A stretch of 30,906 nt of DNA, taken from Paulinella micropora (Eukaryota > Cercozoa > Imbricatea > Euglyphida). Of this stretch, positions 1 through 7,593 are shown in pieces. Each line of letters begins with the position of its first letter. The first letter of the stretch is position 1. The stretch spans positions 8,735 through 39,640 of the forward strand of contig BJOX01000271.1 in the NCBI GenBank assembly GCA_009731375.1. The letters run 5' to 3'. The notes beneath the pieces were generated by a model. It was not told where the DNA came from, made no database searches, and saw only the letters and a list, made by a program, of their open reading frames with translations. Made by a program: the position numbers and the translations under genes.

Positions 1-64
1 TCTCTCTTCTTTTTTTTGCACAAAATTTGTCGCCAAACTTGTGTATGTGTGCGCCGGGCATGAT

Positions 65-205
65 ATGGCCGAAAAAGGCAGCATTGCCAAGCCGCCTTTG
101 CTAGAAGCGCCATCAAGAAAGTACCCAAAAAAAATGTACTCGTTCAGCCGGAGTCTCGACAAGGGGAAAGGGGGGGGGGCGCCCGGCATTGAGGGGCTTA
201 GTTGA
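65..205 (+). CDS. Possible small ORF or C-terminal end of a gene entering from the left edge
   Basis: An ATG at 65 opens a 46-codon frame ending in TGA at 203-205. The same frame stays open upstream to the window edge, so this could instead be the tail of a longer plus-strand gene. The product is basic and Pro/Ser-rich, and its last third is read through a G run (about 170-179), so the frame there is unreliable. It converges on, and slightly overlaps, the 3' end of the minus-strand F-box-like gene that stops at 198. No family is recognised. It may be non-coding. Confidence 0.25.
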   Translation: MAEKGSIAKPPLLEAPSRKYPKKMYSFSRSLDKGKGGGAPGIEGLS

Positions 206-740
206 GGCGTTTCATATATTTTGTTTTTGGTAACTTCTGCGCTCTCCCCCCTCCCCCCTTGCCCTTCCCTTGTTCTTTGAGCCCCCTGGGCTCAGGGGGC
301 TCGGAAGGGCAAAACTGAAACCAAACTAAGAGGATGGCACCGAGCCTATGACGGGGCATCCCCCCCCCTCTGTATCCAAAGATCTTTTTGCCACCCTCCC
401 CTCTCCCTCTCTTAGCCAGACCCCAGGCTTGATAATATCTTTTTAAGTTTTCGTAGTCCTGCTGCTTCTCAAACTCTAGAGTCTTGAATCTGAAATTGCA
501 CAGCAACTGCCTCAGCAGCTGCCTCAAGGCTTGGTTAACAGCTAGTAGGGGTTCTAAGACTTCCAGAATAGTCCAGCTCTCTAGTTGTGGCCCAGCCAGA
601 AACTTGACAATTAGAGACCAGATAATACAGGGCAGACCAGTCAGTGTGACAGACGCTTTCCTTTTCGTGCTAGTTCTCACAATCTCAGACCTGGGGGCCT
701 TAGGTTGATGTTGCATATGCGAGAGGTCTTGGTGTGACAT
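198..740 (-). CDS. F-box-like protein, copy 1
   Basis: 180 codons with an ATG at 740. Residues about 33-80 resemble an F-box: a Leu-Pro start, the pattern IWSLIVKFL, then LEPLLAVNQALRQLL, which matches the usual 'L..L..V.k.wr.l' second half. F-box proteins normally hand substrates to SKP1-cullin ubiquitin ligases; that role is inferred here. A basic N-terminal extension rich in Lys/Arg precedes the box. The last third (after GGKKIFGYRG) is read through a G/C run near 360-368 and is low-complexity, so the true C-terminus is uncertain. An AT-rich AAATAAAAAG stretch lies about 20 bases upstream of the ATG. The gene lies in the left tandem duplication; the visible part of copy 2 differs by one residue (Ile to Val). 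F-box assignment is by eye. Confidence 0.55.
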   Translation of the reverse strand: MSHQDLSHMQHQPKAPRSEIVRTSTKRKASVTLTGLPCIIWSLIVKFLAGPQLESWTILEVLEPLLAVNQALRQLLRQLLCNFRFKTLEFEKQQDYENLKRYYQAWGLAKRGRGEGGKKIFGYRGGGMPRHRLGAILLVWFQFCPSEPPEPRGLKEQGKGKGGGGRAQKLPKTKYMKRLN

Positions 741-1767
741 CGTAGGGCTTCTTTCTTTTTATTTTACCTTGGTTAAAAAAGGCTGGAAAGCAGGGAAATC
801 AAAGTCATGCCCCCCTTTTTCAAGCATGTAAGAAGTCAATGACGTAGCAAGAAGCCAACAGGTCGCAGACTAAGCGGCGTTGCGCCTGATCCCAGCCAAA
901 ATCCGTGAGGGCTCCGCCGCGGTGAGGGGACAGCTGTGTCTTAGTTCTTTGCAGCGCTTGGAAGGATGGCAGCTGGCTAATATACAACTGGAAGTAGAGC
1001 CAGAGCTCTGCCTCTGTGGGCTCGGCGGGGGACGTGCCACCGGCGGGGCCCAGGCGGTGCACGAGTTCGTAAGAAGCTGCCCAGGCACCTAGAAGTTGTC
1101 TACGGTCCACTAGGCGTCTTAGCTCAGGCGGCGATGATAGGTGACAAGGTTAGCAGCAGCCTGCAGGGACGACGCGCCGAGCCCACAGCCTAGGCCCAGA
1201 ATCACATAACGGAGTTTGAAGGGGGGAACTGGCACGCCACCCCCCCGCGCACTCGCGGGACACTACCTCTAGCGCACGGCGCAGTACCACGTTTTTGTTT
1301 GGTCCTTGTACTCCGTCAGGCCTTCGTAGCTCACGCTCGTCCACCAAATCTCCGCCCACGTCCAGCGTCAAGACCTGCAGGACGGGGATGTACGCGCGGA
1401 GACAGGATCGCAGCGCTTGTCGTCATTCTCGGCTGCTAACGTAGTCACCGCTGCCCAACCCCCCTGCAATGCCCCCAACGACAAGCCCCAGCTCCTGCCC
1501 TGTTTGTCGCGCCTGGGCTAGGGCGAGGGCTTCTGACTCTGCGAGCAGCGTGCGCTGCTTGAAATGATTGCTCTGGAGAGCCTCTTCTGGCTGTTGCCCC
1601 GGAGGAAGCAAGTCTGAAAAGTCCCCTCGTAGCGCGGCCAGCAGCTCAGGACGCTCATGGGCGCGCACGCGCAGCAAACCCGGCCCGACTACTTCGTGTA
1701 GCATGAAGCTCAAGTACTTATCTACGAGTGCTCCGTCGCGCAGCCCCCGCCTCACGCACACCCCGCC
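365..1767. repeat. Left tandem duplication, unit 1 (offset 1539)
   Basis: Bases from about 365 to 1767 reappear at 1904-3306 with a constant offset of 1539 and only about a dozen differences, mostly clustered at 790-980. The unit holds one F-box-like gene and the 3' part of a decayed F-box/LRR-like gene. The junction is hidden in the assembly gap at 1768-1903. That gap opens inside a 16-base tandem repeat, so repeat-driven misassembly cannot be excluded, but the differences show the units are not copies of one read set. Confidence 0.85.
820..1767 (-). pseudogene. Decayed F-box/LRR-family gene, copy 1 (truncated by gap)
   Basis: Three successive open segments (1761-1423, 1371-1150, 1110-820) together resemble the middle of the large F-box/LRR-like proteins elsewhere in the window: an L-rich beta-strand pattern (LQVLTLDVGGDLVDE), then LLGAWAASYELVHRL, matching RLGAWAHSYQRLFA of the 14621-12230 gene. 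The coding track is broken by an in-frame TGA just after the SSRE residues (near 1423), a frame change at a seven-base G run of the minus strand (near 1240-1246), and another frame change before 1110. The same breaks occur in copy 2. The upstream part is lost in the gap. Best read as a pseudogene that was already broken before it was duplicated. Confidence 0.5.
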
Positions 1768-1903
1768 NNNNNNNNNNNNNNNNNNNNNNNNNNNNNNNNN
1801 NNNNNNNNNNNNNNNNNNNNNNNNNNNNNNNNNNNNNNNNNNNNNNNNNNNNNNNNNNNNNNNNNNNNNNNNNNNNNNNNNNNNNNNNNNNNNNNNNNNN
1901 NNN
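1768..1903. other. Assembly gap (136 N)
   Basis: Unresolved bases at the junction of the two left duplication units. The left side ends within the first unit of the 16-base repeat that is resolved at 3289-3336. Confidence 0.99.
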
Positions 1904-2279
1904 CCCCTCTGTATCCAAAGATCTTTTTGCCACCCTCCCCTCTCCCTCTCTTAGCCAGACCCCAGGCTTGATAATATCTTTTTAAGTTTTCGTAGTCCTG
2001 CTGCTTCTCAAACTCTAGAGTCTTGAATCTGAAATTGCACAGCAACTGCCTCAGCAGCTGCCTCAAGGCTTGGTTAACAGCTAGTAGGGGTTCTAAGACT
2101 TCCAGAATAGTCCAGCTCTCTAGTTGTGGCCCAGCCAGAAACTTGACAATTAGAGACCAGATAATACAGGGCAGACCAGTCAGTGTGACAGACGCTTTCC
2201 TTTTCGTGCTAGTTCTCACAACCTCAGACCTGGGGGCCTTAGGTTGATGTTGCATATGCGAGAGGTCTTGGTGTGACAT
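1904..2279 (-). CDS. F-box-like protein, copy 2 (C-terminus in gap)
   Basis: ATG at 2279; about 125 codons are visible before the gap at 1903. The product matches copy 1 (740-198) except for one Ile-to-Val change, and keeps the whole F-box-like segment. Because the stop is missing in the gap, it is unknown whether this copy is complete. Its upstream AT-rich stretch is also the same as in copy 1. Confidence 0.55.
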
Positions 2280-3306
2280 CGTAGGGCTTCTTTCTTTTTA
2301 TTTTACCTTGGTTAAAAAAGGCTGGAAAGCAGGGAAATCAAAGCCATGCCCCCCTTTTTTAAACATGTAAGAAGTAAATGACGTAGCAAGAAGCCAACAG
2401 GTCGCAGACTAAGCAGCGTTGCGCCTGATCCCAGCCAAAATTCGTGAGGGCTCCGCCGCGGTGAGGGGACAGCTGTGTCTCAGTTATTTGCAGCGCTTGG
2501 AAGGATGGCAGCTGGCTAATATACAACTGGAAGTAGAGCCAGAGCTCTGCCTCTGTGGGCTCGGCGGGGGACGTGCCACCGGCGGGGCCCAGGCGGTGCA
2601 CGAGTTCGTAAGAAGCTGCCCAGGCACCTAGAAGTTGTCTACGGTCCACTAGGCGTCTTAGCTCAGGCGGCGATGATAGGTGACAAGGTTAGCAGCAGCC
2701 TGCAGGGACGACGCGCCGAGCCCACAGCCTAGGCCCAGAATCACATAACGGAGTTTGAAGGGGGGAACTGGCACGCCACCCCCCCGCGCACTCGCGGGAC
2801 ACTACCTCTAGCGCACGGCGCAGTACCACGTTTTTGTTTGGTCCTTGTACTCCGTCAGGCCTTCGTAGCTCACGCTCGTCCACCAAATCTCCGCCCACGT
2901 CCAGCGTCAAGACCTGCAGGACGGGGATGTACGCGCGGAGACAGGATCGCAGCGCTTGTCGTCATTCTCGGCTGCTAACGTAGTCACCGCTGCCCAACCC
3001 CCCTGCAATGCCCCCAACGACAAGCCCCAGCTCCTGCCCTGTTTGTCGCGCCTGGGCTAGGGCGAGGGCTTCTGACTCTGCGAGCAGCGTGCGCTGCTTG
3101 AAATGATTGCTCTGGAGAGCCTCTTCTGGCTGTTGCCCCGGAGGAAGCAAGTCTGAAAAGTCCCCTCGTAGCGCGGCCAGCAGCTCAGGACGCTCATGGG
3201 CGCGCACGCGCAGCAAACCCGGCCCGACTACTTCGTGTAGCATGAAGCTCAAGTACGTATCTACGAGTGCTCCGTCGCGCAGCCCCCGCCTCACGCACAC
3301 CCCGCC
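1904..3306. repeat. Left tandem duplication, unit 2
   Basis: Near-identical second copy of 365-1767. Base differences that fall in open frames change residues: Ile/Val in the F-box-like gene, and Asp/Tyr, Ala/Val, Arg/Cys, Asp/Asn, Arg/Ile, Lys/Glu and Lys/Thr in the decayed gene. I saw no clear silent changes, which fits relaxed selection. Confidence 0.85.
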
Positions 3307-3632
3307 TCACGCACACCCCGCCTCTCGCACACCCCGCCCCGTACATAATCCTGGCTTAGCACAGCCTTGTAGTCCCAGAGTGTGTAGCCCGGCTGCAGCA
3401 CTAGCAAGCGACAACTTCTTTGCTCGACGTAGCCGAGCGCGCGGGGCAGGGCGAACGCCAGGGTCGTGGCCCCCGCGCCCTCCTCACCAGCAGCGTCCAG
3501 GCCACCAAGACTTATCACTAGAAGTGTCTCCACGACCGGACCACCGACTGCAGGCCGCGGCGCGCCTCGGGAGTTGTTTCCTGCGCGGCCGTCGCCGGCC
3601 TCTCTGCTCTTGCGCGAAAGAGCTCCGCCCAT
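2359..3632 (-). pseudogene. Decayed F-box/LRR-family gene, copy 2
   Basis: This copy keeps its 5' end: an ATG at 3632 and a TATA-like TTTATAAA at 3683-3690. The first open segment (3632-3291) has a Gly/Arg-rich start and then an LRR-like stretch (VVETLLVISLGG). It loses frame in a 16-base tandem repeat (3289-3336). The next segment (3300-2962) ends at an in-frame TGA; the same frame resumes with a Leu-rich stretch (2910-2689), loses frame near a run of seven C on the plus strand (2779-2785), and the last segment (2649-2359) contains LLGAWAASYELVHRL. The segments line up in order with the central part of the intact paralogues at 7594-9100 and 14621-12230. A recognisable N-terminal F-box is not evident. 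Four breaks shared with copy 1 where both are readable make a pseudogene the best call. Confidence 0.5.
3289..3336. repeat. Three tandem 16-base units
   Basis: Three consecutive 16-base units, two identical (cctcacgcacaccccg) and one with a single change. The unit length is not a multiple of three, so each gain or loss of a unit shifts the reading frame of the minus-strand gene across it. Copy 1 shows one unit (1750-1765) before the gap. Confidence 0.9.
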
Positions 3633-3682
3633 CCTTGTAAGACTGCTGGCGTTGGGCCAGCAGGACTTGTATTAGTGTTTCG

Positions 3683-3690
3683 TTTATAAA
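3683..3690 (-). promoter_or_regulatory. TATA-like element upstream of the 3632 ATG
   Basis: TTTATAAA followed by CGAAAC on one side, about 50 bases upstream of the first ATG of the decayed F-box/LRR gene. The same TTTATAAA core occurs upstream of both 114-residue genes. Position and sequence fit a TATA box; this is inference. Confidence 0.4.
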
Positions 3691-3931
3691 TCTCGCACAG
3701 AAACCGACTTCGACTTCAGGTCGGGTTTGGTGCTTTTCTTCGACTGGGGGCCTCTAAGGAGGGGGAAGGGATGTGCCGCGTGCTGCCCTTTCTCCCCCCC
3801 CCCCGAGTTCAAAGAGAAGAGGTGGGGGGGGCAGAGAGCTTTGGCCAAAAAGTATTACAAAGCAACAAGAAAATGATTTGATGCATGTATGTCTATCTAA
3901 CCAAATATTGAGCTAGGTTACACACAAGCAC
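3691..3931. other. Intergenic region with homopolymer C and G runs
   Basis: Divergent spacer between the decayed minus-strand gene and the plus-strand gene starting at 3932. It contains a run of 11 C (3794-3804) followed about 20 bases later by a run of G, i.e. complementary runs that could pair. No ORF or RNA gene was recognised. Confidence 0.6.
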
Positions 3932-4759
3932 ATGCGTTTCGGCTGGAGGCTGTGGAAGAGCAAGCCCCCCTCCTCCCTTCCAGAGCGCGCAAGCGCTCTG
4001 GGCACAAGCGAGCGTGGCATCGCGGCAACGCAACTTATCACGGCGTTGAGCCTTCTTAGCAGGTTACTATTTGGCCTACAGAAGAGAGGCCTGGCGCCGA
4101 GCGATGAGCAGTTGCAAAATCCCACGCTTGAGCTACAGGAAGAACTCGCGGGTTGTCAAGCTCCACGTCGCCCAAAGGGAGACCTGTGCCGCATTTACGT
4201 GGCGAGTAAGGTCTTGTTCTCTATCAACGAGGCTTTGTACAAAGAACTGATGGAGGCCCTAAGCTCAGAGATCGTTGCCTTGCAAACCGGGGACAGCCGA
4301 TGCCTCCGCCTGCTGCAGGAATTCTGCTCGGATGACTGCGGCGAAAGCAAGCGCAGGTTCTATCGTAACAAGCACAGGCAAAGCCCCAGCGCGCGTTTAC
4401 GTTGCACTCTGGCCTGCCTGGATTTTATGGAACGCGAGCGGGCTTTTTGGCTAGACCTTTTGTGCAGACGGCCGCACTCCCTGCCCCCGGCTGTGACAGT
4501 ACGACAGGTATATCCGCTAATTCCGCCTCTGGCCCAAGCCCAGGTCTTAGGCAATATGCGTTTCGCTATGCCTTTTTTGTTGGGTCCCTATATGGCTATG
4601 CTGAGCCAATTGGCTCGCCAGGGAGAGTGCGTCTTCATCCTAGAAGCGCTAGAGGCGCAAGGTTTTCGGGATCTCTGTGGCTGGCGCGCCGAGGTCTTGT
4701 CACTTTTGGAAGACATTTTGCCAAGTTCTTTGGTGCGCCAATGCATTGCGCAATATTGA
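3932..4759 (+). CDS. Protein with F-box-like second half, function unknown
   Basis: 275 codons; ATG at 3932, stop 4757-4759. Residues about 85-130 (SKVLFSINEALYKELMEAL then ALQTGDSRCLRLLQEF) line up with the second half of the F-box-like segment of the 740-198 product (LLAVNQALRQLL...). The rest is helical, Leu- and Cys-rich, with no known catalytic motif and no signal peptide or membrane segment. A role in ubiquitin-ligase targeting is possible only by analogy. It converges with the minus-strand gene ending at 4897, with an AT-rich spacer between them (poly-A run at about 4770). Confidence 0.6.
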   Translation: MRFGWRLWKSKPPSSLPERASALGTSERGIAATQLITALSLLSRLLFGLQKRGLAPSDEQLQNPTLELQEELAGCQAPRRPKGDLCRIYVASKVLFSINEALYKELMEALSSEIVALQTGDSRCLRLLQEFCSDDCGESKRRFYRNKHRQSPSARLRCTLACLDFMERERAFWLDLLCRRPHSLPPAVTVRQVYPLIPPLAQAQVLGNMRFAMPFLLGPYMAMLSQLARQGECVFILEALEAQGFRDLCGWRAEVLSLLEDILPSSLVRQCIAQY

Positions 4760-4896
4760 AAAAGACAACAAAAAAAAAGCAGAGCACAGAGCGCCACACA
4801 TGTCTACGGGCAAGAGAATCTGCAGGCTAGAGGCGACACTCAATGCGAAAGCATCATGTATATTTTTAATCAAGAATCTCTTCCTTGCGCCTGAGA

Positions 4897-5493
4897 CTAT
4901 TGGACGACACGCTCTTGCTCCTTGCTACCCCTTTTACGCACCCGCCTTTGTTGTAAATAACCAATCCTTGCCTCTACCTCCTGCGAGTCGAATTCGGGAC
5001 CCACAAATTCCAGGAGCCGGGCGGCTGGGGCCTGCAATTTGCTACAAAGTCTTCCGCAATGGCTACAGCGCCGCTTTTTTAGCTTCACCCCAAAGTAGGA
5101 TTGCAAATCCTCTTCCCTTTGGTTATACTCTTCTCTCCCATGTAAGTTCCGGTCCGGGATCTGAATTACCATAGAAATCACCTTGCGCTTAGCCTTGTCC
5201 CAGCTAATCTCTTTCTGGCCTTTCAGCAATCCGTAAAAGATACGCGTCCGCAATTGATCCAAGGCGGTCGCCGGGGCCAGACACCAAATCACCGCTGCTT
5301 TAAACGTACGACACACGCGAGACAAGCTGGCAGCGGCTGCGTAATATGCAACGACATCCTCCCCGACTTGGGGCTTGTGTTTGTTACCCAAGACCCACGA
5401 TATCACCAGGCGCGACAACACTAGAATAGTCTGCAGGGGGGATTGGGGGCGAAAAGCAGGCATGCCCAGCCGCCGGCGACGAGGACTGAGCAT
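4897..5493 (-). CDS. F-box-like protein with a Cys cluster
   Basis: 198 codons; ATG at 5493, preceded by an AT-rich TTTAAAAAG. Residues about 20-70 form an F-box-like helix set: LQTILVLSRLVISWVL, a loop, then AASLSRVCRTFKAAV, close to the canonical 'l.rvCr.w..l' pattern. A central basic segment follows, then CSHCGRLC (CxxC plus a third Cys), which might bind a metal but lacks an obvious fourth ligand nearby. The C-terminus is strongly basic (RRVRKRGSKEQER). Likely a substrate adaptor of an SCF-type ligase, by inference. An ATTAAA motif of the minus strand lies about 30 bases past the stop. Confidence 0.55.
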   Translation of the reverse strand: MLSPRRRRLGMPAFRPQSPLQTILVLSRLVISWVLGNKHKPQVGEDVVAYYAAAASLSRVCRTFKAAVIWCLAPATALDQLRTRIFYGLLKGQKEISWDKAKRKVISMVIQIPDRNLHGREEYNQREEDLQSYFGVKLKKRRCSHCGRLCSKLQAPAARLLEFVGPEFDSQEVEARIGYLQQRRVRKRGSKEQERVVQ

Positions 5494-5601
5494 CTTTTTA
5501 AAGTCTACAACAAAAACAACACAGAAAAAAAAACCTGCGGCCCTCTCTCCCCCTCCCCCCCCCCCCGCCTCGCAGAGAGGTCGAGAGAAAAGCGGGAGGG
5601 C

Positions 5602-6051
5602 TTATTCTTGGCGTGCTTCGGCTATGATGTCTCGCAAAAGTAGCGCCAGGTCGGGTTCGACTTTGGGTCGCACATTGCTAATCACGTATTTTAAATCTGC
5701 CTCTGTCATTCGCAGGAGATCCGGTAGATTACGATACCTTAAAGCTCGCAGGACTAAGTCTAACACAGATTCCTCCACGCCTTGGGCTTGCAGCCTTGTG
5801 CGCAGCCACAGCTGTGCATCCTGGTTTAGGCTAGTAGGGCTGCGGGACTCTGGTTGCGCAATCACTAGGTCTTGCTCCTGTGTGGGTAATACGGCCTGCC
5901 AGGGAAGTCTCGGCGTGCGTTGCCTTGTCTTCTTGCTTGTCTTTTCTCCCTCTTCTTCCTCTTCGCCTTGTGGCTCAATATGCAAACTGGCAGATTCGAT
6001 TCTGGATCGCCAGGAGCTTAGGAGACCCTCGAAGCCACCTTGCGCACTCAT
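5602..6051 (-). CDS. SAM-domain-like small protein
   Basis: Begins at the ATG at 6051 (an in-frame ATG at 6066 is an alternative) and runs 149 codons. The first half is acidic and disordered (run of Glu near residue 35), followed by a Lys/Arg stretch. The C-terminal 65 residues look like a sterile alpha motif: WLRTRLQAQGVEESVLDLVL, then LPDLLRMTEADLKYVI and a closing long helix LALLLRDIIAEA. SAM domains mediate protein-protein (or RNA) contacts and often polymerise; they have no catalytic residues to check. The upstream spacer holds a long G run and a long C run facing each other. The gene is co-oriented with the cyclin gene (7256-6291) upstream. Confidence 0.5.
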   Translation of the reverse strand: MSAQGGFEGLLSSWRSRIESASLHIEPQGEEEEEGEKTSKKTRQRTPRLPWQAVLPTQEQDLVIAQPESRSPTSLNQDAQLWLRTRLQAQGVEESVLDLVLRALRYRNLPDLLRMTEADLKYVISNVRPKVEPDLALLLRDIIAEARQE

Positions 6052-6118
6052 TTTAAGCTTCTGCAATAAAACTATTCTTTTGTTTATTAAAAATAGTACT
6101 GCAATCTTCTATTTTTTC

Positions 6119-6172
6119 GGGGGGGGGGGGAGCGGGCGCGGAGAGTGGGAGACAGTGTCCCCCCCCCCCCCC
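6119..6172. repeat. Facing G12 and C14 runs, potential hairpin
   Basis: A run of 12 G (6119-6130) and a run of 14 C (6159-6172), separated by 28 bases, lie in the upstream region of the SAM-like gene and downstream of the cyclin gene. They can pair into a 12-base all-GC stem, or the G run can form other structures. Confidence 0.7.
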
Positions 6173-6289
6173 GACAGAGCCTTCCCCCCTCCCCCTCCGT
6201 GGAGTCAAGAAGAAAAATAGAAAGACTTGAAGTCGACACTGAGCAATTAAATACCTGTTAGGGAAGAGACAATCCACTAAAAGAAAGCT

Positions 6290-6295
6290 TTTAAT
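6290..6295 (-). terminator. ATTAAA poly(A) signal overlapping the cyclin stop codon
   Basis: On the minus strand the ATTAAA hexamer contains the TAA stop of the cyclin gene (6293-6291). A short TA repeat (about 6297-6309) codes for its last residues. Overlap of stop and poly(A) signal is typical of compact viral genomes. Confidence 0.45.
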
Positions 6296-7256
6296 CTATA
6301 TATATATATGTACGCACACTTTTGTCTTTTTGCCGGCCCCCCAACCCCTCCCCGTTCCCCCTCGCCGCCCCTTTGAGCCAGGCCCTGAGCGATTGGTAGC
6401 GCTCTCCTGGTTTTTGGAGTGAGGCATGGACCTTTGTCACCAAAGCCCACAGCCGCCCGCCGTCGGGGTTCCGCCAATCGGGACTCGGGCCTCGGTCGTA
6501 AGCAAACCGAAAGGCGGCGTCGGCCAGGATGGAGGCCCTGGAGCGCGCAAACTCGTCTGTAAAAGTTAGAGCTAAAAGTAATGTCAGGGCGTGCGCAGCC
6601 CGGTTGCTGTCGCTGTCGTCCGCCACCAGTTCCGAGAGAAACTCTGCTGCGTTGGGCGTGCGCAGATTCCAGTCAGTGATTAGCAGAATGTCCTTTTCGT
6701 GCCTTTGGAGCTGCTTTGGAGTGTACGACCAGCCCGCGCTGTCAGCTAGCAGCTGAGAGCTGAGGGGGTCGACTTCGTTGAATTTGCTGGCCAGCCAAAG
6801 GCAAGCTGCGCCTTCGGCCTGCAGCGACTTTCTGTTCACTCGTCCGCGCTGGGTGTGATATTGCGCCAGTAATTCTGCGCAGAGCACCAACGTTTCTGGA
6901 TGCAGCTTTTGTTCGCACGCGATCTCGCACAGCCATTCGAACAGCTTAGGGTACGTGGCTTCTACGTCAGACTGTACTCTATTGGCGCCCTGCTCAGATT
7001 TCCACGACTGGTGTCTGTGCTCTTGGGCTGCCCAGCTCCAGCTGGGCTGGGCCTGCTGAGATTGCCCGGCGCGGGCTGTGTCCATAATGACCAAGAAGGG
7101 CGGCTCAAACGGCAGCTCCGGCGGACAGAGCCTACGTTTTGTAGGTGTGCAACCCAGCTCCGTAACTAGCAAACGCTTGTGCGTGGCCAGACGCTTGCGC
7201 CCTGGTGGTGAATCAACCTGATTATTATTATTATCTGCTTCAACCATGAGGAGCAT
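6291..7256 (-). CDS. Cyclin-box protein
   Basis: 321 codons from the ATG at 7256; a second ATG four codons on (7247) is also possible. The open frame extends further upstream only through G runs. Residues about 97-205 form a cyclin box: YPKLFEWLCEIA, then LQAEGAACLWLASKFNEVDP, with the Lys and Glu of the conserved pair used by cyclins to bind a CDK, and RHEKDILLITDWNLRTPNAA, matching 'E..iL..l.w.l..Pt..eFL'. A second, weaker helical fold follows (residues 210-290). The N-terminus has an Asn run (an ATT repeat in the DNA) and basic stretches that could be nuclear signals. It probably activates a host or viral cyclin-dependent kinase and so affects the cell cycle; the partner cannot be told. 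It is divergent from the F-box/LRR gene at 7594. Confidence 0.8.
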   Translation of the reverse strand: MLLMVEADNNNNQVDSPPGRKRLATHKRLLVTELGCTPTKRRLCPPELPFEPPFLVIMDTARAGQSQQAQPSWSWAAQEHRHQSWKSEQGANRVQSDVEATYPKLFEWLCEIACEQKLHPETLVLCAELLAQYHTQRGRVNRKSLQAEGAACLWLASKFNEVDPLSSQLLADSAGWSYTPKQLQRHEKDILLITDWNLRTPNAAEFLSELVADDSDSNRAAHALTLLLALTFTDEFARSRASILADAAFRFAYDRGPSPDWRNPDGGRLWALVTKVHASLQKPGERYQSLRAWLKGAARGNGEGLGGRQKDKSVRTYIYID

Positions 7257-7593
7257 TGTGCGCCCTCCCCCCCCCCCCCCGCCCCGAGCGCAACGATGCT
7301 CAGCAAAAAGAAAGAAAGAACAGAGGTTTTCTGGGTCTGCATCTCTATTGTTTTCATTGCCACCAAAGAGAGAGGGGGGGGGTCCCCCCCCCCGACACAC
7401 CCCTAGAACCTTTCACGCCCCTCCCCCCCTCTTCTGTGCGCGAGGGCCTCGTGAGGGGGGGAAAGAGGGGGAGAGGAGGCATGAGTGTGTTGTGTGCCCC
7501 TCCCCCCTCCCCGAAAAAAGAAAACAGAATAAGAGGAGGAACAACAAGAAAAAGGGGAGAAGGGGGAGGGAAGAGGAGAGAGGGAGGGCCGAC
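7257..7593. promoter_or_regulatory. Divergent promoter region with G/C homopolymer runs
   Basis: This 337-base spacer lies between the starts of the cyclin gene (minus) and the F-box/LRR gene (plus). It contains a run of 14 C (7267-7280), a G9-T-C10 block (7374-7393) that is a near-perfect palindrome, and a 100-base purine-rich stretch up to the ATG at 7594. No ORF with normal composition is present; open frames here are read through homopolymers. Promoter function is inferred from position. Confidence 0.55.
7374..7393. repeat. G9-T-C10 palindrome
   Basis: Nine G, one T and ten C in a row form a self-complementary block in the divergent promoter region. It could fold back or be a protein-binding site. 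Run lengths may be inexact, as such runs are error-prone in sequencing. Confidence 0.8.

Noticed and set aside
3107-3640. Plus-strand 177-codon frame opposite the decayed F-box/LRR gene
   Set aside because: Composition is Ser/Pro/Arg-rich shadow coding; the minus strand shows family resemblance.
7257-7400. Longer N-terminus of the cyclin protein up to 7400
   Set aside because: It would need a non-ATG start and translation of homopolymer G runs.
7246-7593. Upstream extension of the F-box/LRR frame from an ATG at 7246
   Set aside because: The extension is Pro/Arg/Lys low-complexity read through C and G runs and overlaps the cyclin gene start. Normal codons begin at 7594.
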